Assembly: GCA_038212215.1 (NCBI GenBank)
Contig: JBBQUT010000031.1
Location: 1 to 57,313, forward strand
DNA length: 57,313 nucleotides
Direction: 5' to 3'
From: JALZAI01 sp038212215
Lineage (GTDB): Bacteria; Actinomycetota; Actinomycetes; Mycobacteriales; Jatrophihabitantaceae
Shown: piece by piece, positions 24,944 through 33,913 of the stretch
How the letters are laid out: each line of letters begins with the position of its first letter
How positions within the stretch are numbered: the stretch's first letter is position 1
Position numbers and translations under genes: made by a program
Notes under the pieces: model-generated
Seen by the model: only the letters and a program-made list of their open reading frames with translations
What the model was told of the DNA's origin: nothing
Databases searched by the model: none

Positions 24944-26318
24944 GCTCGGCGACGGCCTGGTCGTGATCGAGCGGGCCGTGTTCCATCCGTAGCCCGAGCA
25001 GGTACTTGTAGGCCCTACCGACCAGCGGGCCAGGGCCGATCCCGAGCACCGCCATGATGTCGTTGCCGTCTAGGTCGGGGCGCACCGCCGCCAGTTCCTC
25101 GCGTTCGCGCAGCTCGGCGATCCGATCTTCGAGGGTGTCGTAGGCGTTGGAGAGCGCAGCGGCCTTGCGCCGGTTGCGTGTGGTGCAGTCGGAACGGACG
25201 AGCTTGTGCAGGCGTGGCAACAGCGCGCCGGCGTCGACGACGTAGCGGCGCACCGCCGAATCGGTCCACTCGCCGTCGCGGTAGCCGTAGAACCGCAGGT
25301 GCAACAACACCAACTGCGCGACGTCCTCGATCAGCGACTTGCCGTAGCGCAGTTCCCGCAGCCGCTTGCGGCTCAGTCGTGCGCCGACGACCTCGTGATG
25401 GTGGAAGGTCACCCGTCCGCCCGGCAAGAACTCCCGGGTCGCTGGTTTCCCGACGTCGTGCAGCACGGCCGCCCAGCGGAGCACGAGGTCCGGGCCGTCG
25501 TCCTCCAGGTCGATCGCCTGGTCCAGAACCTGCAAGGTGTGGGCGTAGACGTCCTTGTGCTGGCCGTGCTCGTCGGACGCCATGCGTAGCGCCGGCAGTT
25601 CGGGCAGGATCACATCGGCGACGCCGCAGTCGACGAGCACTTCCAGCCCGGCGCGCGGCCGAGCGCCTAGCAGCAGCTTGGTGAGTTCTGTCTGGACGCG
25701 CTCGGCGGTGACCCGGCCCAGTTCCGCGGCCATTGCGGTGATCGCCGCTGCCACCTCCGGGGCCACCCGCACGCCCAGGGTGGAGACGAATCGGGCGGCC
25801 CGCAGCATCCGCAGCGGATCGTCGGCGAACGACTCCTCCGGCGCGGTCGGGGTTCGCAGCACGCCACGGGCGAGATCGGCGAGGCCGCCGTACGGATCGC
25901 TGAACACCCGCTCTTCCCCTTGGCCGGTGACCGACAACGCCATCGCGTTCATCGTGAAGTCACGCCGGCGCAGGTCGTCGGTGAGCGACTCGCCGTAGGC
26001 AACTGCCGGGTTGCGGCTGATGCGGTCATACCGGTCGGCGCGGAAGGTCGTGATCTCGCACGCCCGGCCCGCCACCCGGGCACCGACGGTGCCGAACTCG
26101 ATCCCCGTCGTCCAGGTCGCCTGGGCCAGCGAGGTCACCAGCTCGAGGATCTGCTCGGGACGGGCGTCGGTCGCGAAGTCGAGGTCGTCGTCCGCACGCC
26201 GCATCAGCGCATCGCGCACCGTGCCGCCTACCAGGTGCAGCTCGAATCCCGCCGCTGCGAAGACCCTGCCGAGGGCTTGCGCCTGCGCCGGCACCTCGAT
26301 CAAGTCTGCAGGCGTCAT
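24912..26318 (-). CDS. CCA tRNA nucleotidyltransferase
   Basis: 468 residues. Adds or repairs the 3' CCA of tRNAs, which fits the two tRNA genes in this window lacking an encoded CCA. N-terminal nucleotidyltransferase: GFELHLVGGTVRDALM and the metal-binding DDLDFATDA; RRRDFTMNAMALSV follows. The middle has the RNA-binding RMLRAARFVSTLG and the C-terminus an HD domain with VLHDVGKPATRE. Corresponds to Rv3907c (PcnA). The ATG 26318 has GAGGA upstream; an earlier in-frame start at 26453 would overlap mutT4. Confidence 0.95.
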   Translation of the reverse strand: MTPADLIEVPAQAQALGRVFAAAGFELHLVGGTVRDALMRRADDDLDFATDARPEQILELVTSLAQATWTTGIEFGTVGARVAGRACEITTFRADRYDRISRNPAVAYGESLTDDLRRRDFTMNAMALSVTGQGEERVFSDPYGGLADLARGVLRTPTAPEESFADDPLRMLRAARFVSTLGVRVAPEVAAAITAMAAELGRVTAERVQTELTKLLLGARPRAGLEVLVDCGVADVILPELPALRMASDEHGQHKDVYAHTLQVLDQAIDLEDDGPDLVLRWAAVLHDVGKPATREFLPGGRVTFHHHEVVGARLSRKRLRELRYGKSLIEDVAQLVLLHLRFYGYRDGEWTDSAVRRYVVDAGALLPRLHKLVRSDCTTRNRRKAAALSNAYDTLEDRIAELREREELAAVRPDLDGNDIMAVLGIGPGPLVGRAYKYLLGLRMEHGPLDHDQAVAELIRWAAQEQG

Positions 26319-26419
26319 CCACGCATCCTCGTCCGTCCGCACGCGTCGCCCACGGACGAGCAGCGTAGCGACACTGGCAGCAGGACTCGATCGTCGCTGG
26401 GGACGCGAGCCACAACCGA

Positions 26420-26425
26420 TACCAT
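26420..26425 (+). promoter_or_regulatory. Possible -10 element of mutT4
   Basis: TACCAT ends 6 bases before the ATG at 26432. The gene has no ribosome-binding site, so a leaderless transcript is plausible. A convincing -35 was not found. Confidence 0.35.
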
Positions 26426-26431
26426 CGGCCC

Positions 26432-26935
26432 ATGGCTCAGGGCTCGCAGGCAAAGCGCGAGCGCCATCCTGCCAAGCCCCGAAAACGCAGCGCGCCTCGG
26501 CTTCGGCAGGTGAACGAATTCAGCGCGGGCGGGCTGATTGTCGACCTCGCCGGGGACGTGCCACGGGGCGCGCTCATCGCTCGCACCGACCGCCGCGGGC
26601 AGCTGCTGTGGTCGCTGCCGAAGGGACATATCGAGGCCGGTGAGAGCGCCGAGCAAGCCGCCGTCCGGGAGGTTCAGGAGGAGACGGGCATCAGCGGGGA
26701 GATCCTCGCCGAGTTGGGCACGATCGACTTCTGGTTCGTCGCGGACGGCCGCCGGGTGCACAAGACGGTGCGGCACTACCTGCTGCGCGCCACGGGTGGG
26801 GAACTGTCCGACCAGGACATCGAGGTCGCCGAAGTCGCCTGGGTACCGCTTCCCAGCATCGCCGCCCAGCTCGCGTACCCGGACGAGCGCGGACTGGTCG
26901 CCACTGCGGGACGGTTGCTCGCGGAGACAGCGTGA
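26432..26935 (+). CDS. mutT4: Nudix hydrolase, MutT4-like
   Basis: 167 residues. The Nudix box is complete: it begins GHIEAGESAEQAAVREVQE and continues ETGI, preceded by LLWSLPKGH. The basic N-terminus (about 25 residues) and the position divergent from the CCA-adding enzyme match Rv3908 (mutT4). The family hydrolyses nucleoside diphosphates linked to another group; the precise substrate here is unknown. The last four bases overlap the next gene as GTGA. Confidence 0.88.
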   Translation: MAQGSQAKRERHPAKPRKRSAPRLRQVNEFSAGGLIVDLAGDVPRGALIARTDRRGQLLWSLPKGHIEAGESAEQAAVREVQEETGISGEILAELGTIDFWFVADGRRVHKTVRHYLLRATGGELSDQDIEVAEVAWVPLPSIAAQLAYPDERGLVATAGRLLAETA

Positions 26936-29223
26936 GCGAGCGTAGCGAGCGAACAAATGTGATCGGGCTCAGCCGCCCGAACGAGCGCAGCGAGGCTCGG
27001 GCGCGCGAGCACAGCGAGCGAACAAATGTGATCGGGCGGGCAGTGGCGCGCTTCGGGGTTCTGCTGGTCGCCGCGGCGCTCGTAGTAGTGGCGCCAGCAG
27101 TAGGGGCGTTCCCGATCGAGTCGGCCGCAGCGCGGGCGACGACGACACCGCTGAGCGGCGTCAGCGTCACGATGACTATCGATGACGTCTCTCCGAACAC
27201 CCCGGTAGCCGGCTACACCAAGCGGCCGCTGACCGTCCTGCTCAGCCTGCACAACAACACCGCTCGAACGCTGCGGGTCCAGGTCACTGCCGACCGCGGC
27301 GACCCGATCGGCAGCCAAGCTGCGCTGGACCTCGCGATCGCGAGGCCCAAGGCTCCCTCGGCCGATCTGGTCGCGCATGTGATCGCCCGGCCCCGGCCGG
27401 TAACGCTGCTTGCTGCGTCCACCGCCGAGGTGGTTTTCACCACGACAACCAACATCCCGCGCGACGCGGGCATCTGCCTCTGCCACGACGCCATCTATCC
27501 GCTGTATTTCACCGCGCGCACAACGTCAGGGCAGCCGGGCACCGTGGTGGGCGCGACGCAGACTTACCTGCCGGTATTCGGGACGACCCGCCCCCGCCCG
27601 GTGTTGGTCAGCTGGCTGTGGCCCTTACTGGAGCGCCCGCACCGCCTCAGTGAACCGGCGACCGGCCAACAGGTGTTCCTCGACGACCGGCTGGCCGCCG
27701 ATGTCGCTACCGGGGGGCGACTGGACCGGATGCTACGGGTCGTGGAGCGGGTAGCGACCCGCGTCGACCTGACGCTCGTGATTGATCCCGAGCTGATCGA
27801 CGAGCTCGCGGTGATGAGCACCGGTCCGTATGTCGTTCCGTCGGCGACCGGGAACGGGAACGTCCCCGGTATCGGCGGCACAGTGGCCGCCGAATGGCTG
27901 CAGCGGCTGCGCACGGTCCTCGACAGAAATCCCCGCACCGAGCTCGACTTCATCCCCTTCGCCGACCCGGACATCGCGGCTCTGAGTGAAAAGGGTCTGC
28001 CCTGGCGGATGGACTCGCCCGACGCGCGTTCGCGGGCGCGAGTGCGTGCTGCGCTGGGCGGGCGGACGCCGCTGCACGACATCGCGTGGCCGGCCGGCCC
28101 GAGCATCGATGCCACCACCCTGAACGCCCTTGTCCGCCGCGGCACCCGGACGGTCCTCGTCCACGCGGGATTCGTCGGCGGTCGCGCGCCGAGGGCCACC
28201 ACCGATGCACTGTCGCCGCTGCGCCCAGCTACGCGACGGGTGCTCGCGGCCGTCACCTCGCCCGGGATCGAACGCGCTGTCAATCGCGTGCTCGCGCCCG
28301 GCGGCCCCGGGATCGGGGAGCTTCCTCAGCTGGTGTCGCAAGTCGCGATCCGCGCCGTGCAGCGGCCCGCCGAATCCCACTTCGTCGTCATCGCCCCGAC
28401 GCGCTATGTCAACCCGGATCCCGCAACCGCGGCCCGCGCCATCCTCACGACCGCCTTCGCATCATGGTCACGCCCGCTGGCTTTGCGCGCCGCGACGAAG
28501 GCCGTCACTCCCGTCGAGCGCGTCCTGCTCCGCAGGCAGCACACCGTCGCGGCCCTGCCCGAAGCCAGCCTGACGTCGGTCGGCTTCGTCGATCGATCCT
28601 TGCCCGGCATGCGAAGCATGTTCAGTAGGGCCGACGAAGCAACACTGCTCGGGCCGCTTCCGGCTGCCCTCCAGCGATCCACCTCGCTGGCCTGGACCGG
28701 CGACGCCAGGCGCAGCATCCAGCAGTCCGGCGCCCTTGCCGGGCAAGTACGGCGCCTGCTCAACGGGGTGTCGCTGGTCGAACCCGCGGGCAACAAGACC
28801 TACACGCTGACCGCCACCGACTCCTCCGTCCCGATCACCGTGAAGAACAACCTCGCCGTGGACGTGCACGTCCGGATTTCGGCCCACGCCGCGAACGGGT
28901 TGTCGGGGTTCGCCGCCGACCGGGTCCGGGTGCAGACGATCCCCGCCGGCAACGTCCAGCAGGTGAGTATCCCGACCCATATCGTCCGCACCGGGCGCAT
29001 CGACGTCGTAGTGGAGCTGGCCAGCCCGAGCGGCTTGCAGCTCGGCGTGGCGCGCGTGTTGAAGGTCCGCAGTACCGCGCTGGGCACGGTCGGTGTGGCG
29101 ATCACCACGGGCGCCGGCATCGTGCTGGTGCTCGCCCTGATGGTGCGGGCGGTGGGCTACCTGCGTCGGCGCAACCAGCCGCGGATCCCGGTGCGCGGGC
29201 CCGATGACATCGGCGCCACGTGA
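26932..29223 (+). CDS. DUF6049 family secreted/membrane protein, Rv3909-like
   Basis: 763 residues. A signal-type hydrophobic stretch (FGVLLVAAALVVVAPAVGA) begins near residue 41, a large extracytoplasmic region follows, and a C-terminal membrane helix (GAGIVLVLALMVRAVGYL) is followed by a basic tail. Gene order mutT4, this, murJ equals Rv3908-Rv3910, so it is likely part of the cell-envelope machinery; no catalytic motif is seen. The GTG at 26932 overlaps mutT4 (GTGA), but the first 37 codons consist mostly of a repeated element; GTG 27043 would give a normal signal peptide and may be the real start. Confidence 0.8.
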   Translation: MSERSERTNVIGLSRPNERSEARAREHSERTNVIGRAVARFGVLLVAAALVVVAPAVGAFPIESAAARATTTPLSGVSVTMTIDDVSPNTPVAGYTKRPLTVLLSLHNNTARTLRVQVTADRGDPIGSQAALDLAIARPKAPSADLVAHVIARPRPVTLLAASTAEVVFTTTTNIPRDAGICLCHDAIYPLYFTARTTSGQPGTVVGATQTYLPVFGTTRPRPVLVSWLWPLLERPHRLSEPATGQQVFLDDRLAADVATGGRLDRMLRVVERVATRVDLTLVIDPELIDELAVMSTGPYVVPSATGNGNVPGIGGTVAAEWLQRLRTVLDRNPRTELDFIPFADPDIAALSEKGLPWRMDSPDARSRARVRAALGGRTPLHDIAWPAGPSIDATTLNALVRRGTRTVLVHAGFVGGRAPRATTDALSPLRPATRRVLAAVTSPGIERAVNRVLAPGGPGIGELPQLVSQVAIRAVQRPAESHFVVIAPTRYVNPDPATAARAILTTAFASWSRPLALRAATKAVTPVERVLLRRQHTVAALPEASLTSVGFVDRSLPGMRSMFSRADEATLLGPLPAALQRSTSLAWTGDARRSIQQSGALAGQVRRLLNGVSLVEPAGNKTYTLTATDSSVPITVKNNLAVDVHVRISAHAANGLSGFAADRVRVQTIPAGNVQQVSIPTHIVRTGRIDVVVELASPSGLQLGVARVLKVRSTALGTVGVAITTGAGIVLVLALMVRAVGYLRRRNQPRIPVRGPDDIGAT
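26944..26967. repeat. 24-bp direct repeat, copy 1
   Basis: The sequence agcgagcgaacaaatgtgat followed by cggg occurs here and again 69 bp later. It encodes SERTNVIG near the start of the DUF6049 protein if the upstream GTG is used. Confidence 0.9.
27013..27036. repeat. 24-bp direct repeat, copy 2
   Basis: Identical to 26944-26967. Between the copies is gagcgcagcgaggctcg (26983-26999), which also occurs at 43787-43803 just after dnaA, so these belong to a family of short repeated elements in this genome. Confidence 0.9.
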
Positions 29224-31112
29224 ACGAGCCGGACGGGTGGAGCGAACCGTCTTTCTACCAGCGCGGCGGACGGCCGATGGCACCGCCCACCGTCGCCGGC
29301 GGCGACCCGATCTCGGCCGTGCTCGTCGAGGACTGGGTGGATTCCGGGGCGGACGGCGGGCAGTGGGGCGCCACCCGCTTTGTGGGCCCACGCCGGCTAC
29401 GCCCGGACGGCGACTCGGCGACCGCGGCCGACGAACAGGCGGCCGACGAACAGGCGGCCGATGCCTCGGAGCAGCAGGTCGGCGGCGGCGGCGCGACCGA
29501 AGCGCCCGACGAGTCGGACGAGCGCTCGGACCGGGGTCTACTCGCCAACAGCAAGACGATGGCCGTCGCCAGTCTGGCCAGCCGCATCACCGGGTTTCTG
29601 CGCAGCAGCCTGCTCGTCGCCGCGATCGGGATTCACGGTGTCGGCAACGCTTACAACGTCGCGAACAACCTGCCGAACATGGTGTACGAACTGCTGCTGG
29701 GCGGCGTGCTGTCCAGCGTCCTCATCCCGCTGCTCGTCCACGCGCAGGAGGACGACGAGGACGGCGGCGTCGCCTACACCCAGCGGTTGCTGTCCATTGC
29801 CACCGCCGCTCTCGCCGTCGTGACCCTGGCCGCGGTCGCGTGCGCCCCGTTCATCGCAGCCGGATTCGTGAGCGACCCTGAGCAGCGCTCACTGACCAGC
29901 GTCTTCGCGACCCTGCTGCTTCCGGAGATCTTCTTCTACGGCCTGGGCGCGATGTTCATGGCCGTTCTCAACATCCGGCACAGCTACGGGCCGGGGGCGT
30001 GGTCCCCCGTCCTCAACAACTTGATCATGATCGCAACGCTCGGCGTGTTCTGGGTCCTGCCTGGCCCGGCCACGCTGAACCCGGCGACGATGACCACGGC
30101 GCAGGTGCTGGTCCTGGGCATCGGCACCACGCTCGGCATCGCGGCGCAGGCGCTCGCACTCGTCCCATCGCTGCGCCGCACCGGATTCCAGTGGAAGTGG
30201 CGCTGGCGAGCATTGCCGAACGAGGTCGGCCGGATGAAGCAGGTCGGCACCCTTGCGTTCTGGGTGCTCGGCTACGTGATCGCGAGCCAGATCGGAGTCA
30301 CCGTCGTCGCGAAGGTCGGCGTGGCGCACGACGCGTTCACCGTCTTCACCAACGCCGATCTGCTCGTGCAGATGCCGTACGGGATCCTCGTGGTCTCGCT
30401 GCTGACGGCGCTGATGCCGCGCCTCTCACGCGCTGCGGCTCGCGACCAGACGGCGAGCGTCGTCGACGACCTCGGTCTCGGCGCGCGCCTGTCCGCCGTC
30501 GCATTGCTGCCAGTCACGGCCGGACTGATGGTGCTCGGCCCCGCGCTGTCGGTCGTGCTGTTCGGCTATGGCCAGACCTCCGTGGACGGGGCGCGGCTCA
30601 TCGGCGTCGCGCTCGCAGCATCGGCGTTCGGGCTCTTCCCGTTCGCGATGGTGATGTTGCAACTGCGGGTGTTCTACGCGATGCGCGACGGCCGCACCCC
30701 CACGCTGATCAACATCGCGATGGTGGGCACCAAGGTCGCGATCATCCTGGTGTGCCTGCACTCGTTCGCCACCCCGCGCGCCATCGGGATCGTCCTGACG
30801 GCTGCGACGTCCGCCTCCTACGTCATCGGGGCCGTGCTCGGACACATCACCCTCGCTCGCCGGTTGGGCGGGTTGCGCTTTGGCAGGGTGGTCACGACAG
30901 TCACCCGGATCGGGGTCGCATCAGCCGCAGGCGGTGTGGCCGCGTATGCCGTAGTCGTTGCACTGAACCACACACTCGGAACCGCCCATCTGGGTTCGGC
31001 GTTGGCGCTGGTCGTCGGCGGCCTCGCGGGCCTGGGTGTGCTCGCGGTGCTCGTCTGGCGGATGCGGATACCCGAGATCCAGGAGATGTTGGCGCTGGCA
31101 CGGCGCAAGTGA
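29220..31112 (+). CDS. murJ: Lipid II flippase MurJ (MviN family)
   Basis: 630 residues. Flips lipid-linked peptidoglycan precursor across the cytoplasmic membrane. The first 110 residues are a polar, acidic cytoplasmic extension with ADEQA repeats. About 14 membrane segments follow, starting with SLASRITGFLRSSLLVAAIG; NNLPNMVYELLLGGVLSSVLIP is the diagnostic MurJ motif. There is no kinase-like C-terminal half as in mycobacterial MviN; the protein stops shortly after the last helix. GTG start overlapping the previous gene by four bases. Confidence 0.93.
   Translation: MNEPDGWSEPSFYQRGGRPMAPPTVAGGDPISAVLVEDWVDSGADGGQWGATRFVGPRRLRPDGDSATAADEQAADEQAADASEQQVGGGGATEAPDESDERSDRGLLANSKTMAVASLASRITGFLRSSLLVAAIGIHGVGNAYNVANNLPNMVYELLLGGVLSSVLIPLLVHAQEDDEDGGVAYTQRLLSIATAALAVVTLAAVACAPFIAAGFVSDPEQRSLTSVFATLLLPEIFFYGLGAMFMAVLNIRHSYGPGAWSPVLNNLIMIATLGVFWVLPGPATLNPATMTTAQVLVLGIGTTLGIAAQALALVPSLRRTGFQWKWRWRALPNEVGRMKQVGTLAFWVLGYVIASQIGVTVVAKVGVAHDAFTVFTNADLLVQMPYGILVVSLLTALMPRLSRAAARDQTASVVDDLGLGARLSAVALLPVTAGLMVLGPALSVVLFGYGQTSVDGARLIGVALAASAFGLFPFAMVMLQLRVFYAMRDGRTPTLINIAMVGTKVAIILVCLHSFATPRAIGIVLTAATSASYVIGAVLGHITLARRLGGLRFGRVVTTVTRIGVASAAGGVAAYAVVVALNHTLGTAHLGSALALVVGGLAGLGVLAVLVWRMRIPEIQEMLALARRK
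29427..29456. repeat. 15-bp tandem repeat in murJ
   Basis: Two perfect copies of gccgacgaacaggcg and a partial third, encoding ADEQA twice in the cytoplasmic N-terminal extension of MurJ. Confidence 0.9.
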
Positions 31113-31213
31113 ACGCGCCCGATAGCCCTGGGAATGACCGCGCGCGCGCCATCGTTTCGGCCATGCACGACAACGGCCACACAGAACTAAACGACGTAGG
31201 GAGAGATGTCAGC

Positions 31214-32176
31214 GTGGTTCAGCACCGCAATGTGATCATCGTGGGGTCAGGGCCAGCTGGCTACACCGCGGCGCTCTACTCGGCGCGGGCGGACCTGAAG
31301 CCGCTGGTATTCGAGGGAGCGCACTACGGTGGCGCGCTGATGAATACCACCGAGGTGGAGAACTTTCCCGGGTTCCCGGACGGCATCCTCGGCCCGGATC
31401 TGATGAATCACGTCCGCGCCCAGGCCGAACGATTCGGCGCAGACCTGGTGAGCGACGACGTCACCGAGGTTGACCTGACCGGGCCGCTCAAGGTCGTTCG
31501 CACTCACCACGGCGAGTTCACAGCGGACGCCGTGATCCTGGCGATGGGTTCGGCATACCGCAAACTGGGCATAACGCGCGAGGACGAGCTGTCCGGGCAC
31601 GGCGTGTCCTGGTGTGCCACCTGTGACGGCTTCTTCTTCCGCGACCACGACATCGCCGTGGTGGGCGGCGGGGACACGGCCATGGAGGAAGCCACCTTCC
31701 TTACCCGATTCGCCAGGACCGTCACCGTCGTGCATCGCCGCGACGCGCTGCGCGCCAGCAAAATCATGATCGACCGTGCCGAGGCCAGCCCGAAGATTCG
31801 GTGGGCCTGGAACAGCGAAGTCGTCGGCATCGCCGGCGACAAGACGGTGACCGCGCTGCGATTGCGTGACACGGTCACCGGGGACGAACGCGACCTCGAA
31901 GTGGGCGGGCTGTTCATCGCGATCGGCCACGAACCGCGCAGCGATCTGGTGCGTGGGCAGGTGCACCTCGACGACGAGGGTTACGTGCTCACCACGACTG
32001 GTACGCACACCAACCTCGACGGCGTGTTCGCCGCAGGCGATCTTGTCGATCACACCTACCGCCAGGCCATCACCGCGGCCGGTACCGGTTGCCAGGCCGC
32101 CCTGGACGCGGAACGTTACCTCGCTGCGCTCGAGGACCGCCGCGCCGGAATGACCCCGACCGCTGCCGCGTTGTAA
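31214..32176 (+). CDS. trxB: Thioredoxin reductase
   Basis: 320 residues. FAD- and NADPH-dependent reduction of thioredoxin. Motifs in order: FAD-binding IIVGSGPAGYTAALYSAR, the redox pair CATCDGFFF, NADPH-binding VVGGGDTAMEEA and the C-terminal FAD motif GVFAAGDLVDHTYRQ. GTG 31214 was chosen because AGGGAGA precedes it and the Rossmann motif starts soon after; ATG 31163 is possible. It forms a pair with trxA 30 bp downstream. In mycobacteria sigM and rsmA separate murJ from trxB; here only about 100 bp do. Confidence 0.96.
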   Translation: MVQHRNVIIVGSGPAGYTAALYSARADLKPLVFEGAHYGGALMNTTEVENFPGFPDGILGPDLMNHVRAQAERFGADLVSDDVTEVDLTGPLKVVRTHHGEFTADAVILAMGSAYRKLGITREDELSGHGVSWCATCDGFFFRDHDIAVVGGGDTAMEEATFLTRFARTVTVVHRRDALRASKIMIDRAEASPKIRWAWNSEVVGIAGDKTVTALRLRDTVTGDERDLEVGGLFIAIGHEPRSDLVRGQVHLDDEGYVLTTTGTHTNLDGVFAAGDLVDHTYRQAITAAGTGCQAALDAERYLAALEDRRAGMTPTAAAL

Positions 32177-32206
32177 CGGCAAACCACCCGATTGACTGGA
32201 GAAGAC

Positions 32207-32536
32207 ATGGGCAGCAACACCACGACCGTCACCGACCAGAGTTTCAGCGCCGACGTCCTACAGGCAGATAAGCCGGTACTCGTCGACTTCTGGGCCGAAT
32301 GGTGTGGCCCGTGCCGCCAGGTTGCCCCGGTACTCGAGGAGATTGCCGGCGAGCACGCCGACAAGCTCACCGTGGTGAAGCTCAACATCGACGAGAACCC
32401 GGAGACGGCGCGCAACTACCAGGTCATGTCCATCCCGACGATGGCCGTGTTCTCCCAGGGCAAGATCGTCAAGACGATCGTCGGCGCGCGTCCCAAGGCC
32501 GCGATCCTGAAGGAACTCAGCGACTACGTCGGCTGA
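32207..32536 (+). CDS. trxA: Thioredoxin
   Basis: 109 residues. VLVDFWAEWCGPCRQVAPVLEE carries the CGPC active site; the cis-Pro loop is SIPTMAVFSQGK. Standard length. GGAG lies five bases before the ATG (an in-frame TTG at 32192 is less likely). Partner of trxB immediately upstream. A strong rho-independent terminator follows the stop. Confidence 0.97.
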   Translation: MGSNTTTVTDQSFSADVLQADKPVLVDFWAEWCGPCRQVAPVLEEIAGEHADKLTVVKLNIDENPETARNYQVMSIPTMAVFSQGKIVKTIVGARPKAAILKELSDYVG

Positions 32537-32554
32537 GTACACGACACGCCGAGG

Positions 32555-32592
32555 CGGTCGCTGCCATTTGTGGCAGCGACCGTTTCCTATTT
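32555..32592 (+). terminator. Rho-independent terminator after trxA
   Basis: An 11-bp perfect stem, cggtcgctgcc and ggcagcgaccg, with a six-base loop, followed by a T-rich tail (tttcctattt). It closes the trxB-trxA transcript. Confidence 0.85.
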
Positions 32593-32793
32593 CCGGCGGG
32601 TATCCGGTGGCCCGGGCCCTTCAGGCGCCCTGACCTGCCCGATTTGTCGGTGTGCCGTCGGAGGCGCTTGCACCGACGCCGCCTCGCTGGGGCACAATTA
32701 CGCTTGGTCAACCTGACAACCCGGCCGGCTGGAACCCCGACCAGCCAGGTCGTACCACTCGAGCCGTTCGACATACCCCGCGAGGATTTCGAC

Positions 32794-33909
32794 ATGCAGC
32801 CCCTTCGACGCGGTGCCGCCGGTAGCGCCGTCGCCGAGGTTCGCCGGATGCTCGCTTCCATCGGGCTGCTCGACAACACGCATCCCGCGACGGTGCAGAT
32901 CTTCGACGACGCGACCGAGTTGGCGGTGCGTCACTTCCAGCAGCGGCGCGGACTGACCGTCGACGGGGCGGTGGGCATCGAGACCTATGCCGGCCTGACC
33001 GGGGCGCACTGGCGCCTGGGCGACCGAGTCCTCGCGCATGAGTCCGGCCAGGCGATGATCGGCGACGACGTCGCAGCGCTACAGACGCAATTGCTCGAAC
33101 TGGGCTACGACCTGGCTCGCTCCGACGGGGTGTTCGGCGTGCGCACCGCGGAAGGCCTGCGCGCTTTCCAGCGCGACTACGGCCTGGTCGCCGACGGTAT
33201 CTGCGGGCCGGCCACCCTGCGCGCGCTGCGCCAGCTGGGCCGGCGGGTCGTCGGCGGGCGCCCGCAACTGCTGCGCGAGATGGTCGCGGTGGCCCAGGCC
33301 GGGCCAAGCCTGCTCGGCAAGAGCATCGTTCTCGATCCGGGCCACGGCGGCAACGATCCCGGCACGGTGCACGGCGAGTTCACCGAGGCCGAGCTGGTCT
33401 GGGATCTCGCGACCCGGCTGGACGGTCGACTCAAAGCCCTGGGCGTGCAATCCTGGTTGACCCGCGGCCCGCACAACGGGGCCAGTGACAGCGACCGCGC
33501 TGCGCTGGCCAATGACATCGGCGCGGATCTGGTGCTGTCGCTGCACATCGACGGCGCACTGTCCGCCCGCGCCAACGGGATCGCCGCGTACTACTACGGC
33601 GCCGCCGAGTCCTCGTCCACTATCGGGGAGCGGCTTGCAGATCTCGTGCAGCGCGAACTCGTCGCGCGGACCCAGCTCACCGACGGCCGAATCCATGCCA
33701 AGACGTGGGCGCTGCTGCGCCTGACCCGGATGCCCGCGGTCCGGGTGGAGCTCGGCTATCTCAGTTCACCGATCGATCGGCGCCGCCTGAGCGACCCGCG
33801 ATTCCGCGACACCGTCGCCGAGGGTCTGCTAGTAGCGGTGCAGCGGCTGTACCTGCCGACCGCGGACGATCCGCCGACCGGGATGATGCGCATCTCCGCG
33901 CTGGCCTGA
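32794..33909 (+). CDS. cwlM: CwlM-like peptidoglycan amidase family protein
   Basis: 371 residues. Two peptidoglycan-binding type 1 modules come first (about 5-70, AVRHFQQRRGLTVDGAVG, and 85-145, AFQRDYGLVADGICGP), then an N-acetylmuramoyl-L-alanine amidase 3 domain: zinc His in VLDPGHGGNDPG, Glu in FTEAELVWDLA, His in LSLHIDGA and the catalytic-type Glu in VRVELGYLSS. No signal peptide is seen, as in mycobacterial CwlM, which acts in the cytoplasm as a phosphorylated activator of MurA. The ATG has GAGG eight bases upstream; the preceding 257 bp hold the trxA terminator and no gene. Confidence 0.9.
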   Translation: MQPLRRGAAGSAVAEVRRMLASIGLLDNTHPATVQIFDDATELAVRHFQQRRGLTVDGAVGIETYAGLTGAHWRLGDRVLAHESGQAMIGDDVAALQTQLLELGYDLARSDGVFGVRTAEGLRAFQRDYGLVADGICGPATLRALRQLGRRVVGGRPQLLREMVAVAQAGPSLLGKSIVLDPGHGGNDPGTVHGEFTEAELVWDLATRLDGRLKALGVQSWLTRGPHNGASDSDRAALANDIGADLVLSLHIDGALSARANGIAAYYYGAAESSSTIGERLADLVQRELVARTQLTDGRIHAKTWALLRLTRMPAVRVELGYLSSPIDRRRLSDPRFRDTVAEGLLVAVQRLYLPTADDPPTGMMRISALA

Positions 33910-33913
33910 CCTG

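Noticed and set aside
29999..31160. Long N-terminal extension of trxB reaching into murJ
   Set aside because: It is a shifted frame of murJ; the real TrxB begins at the Rossmann motif after 31214.
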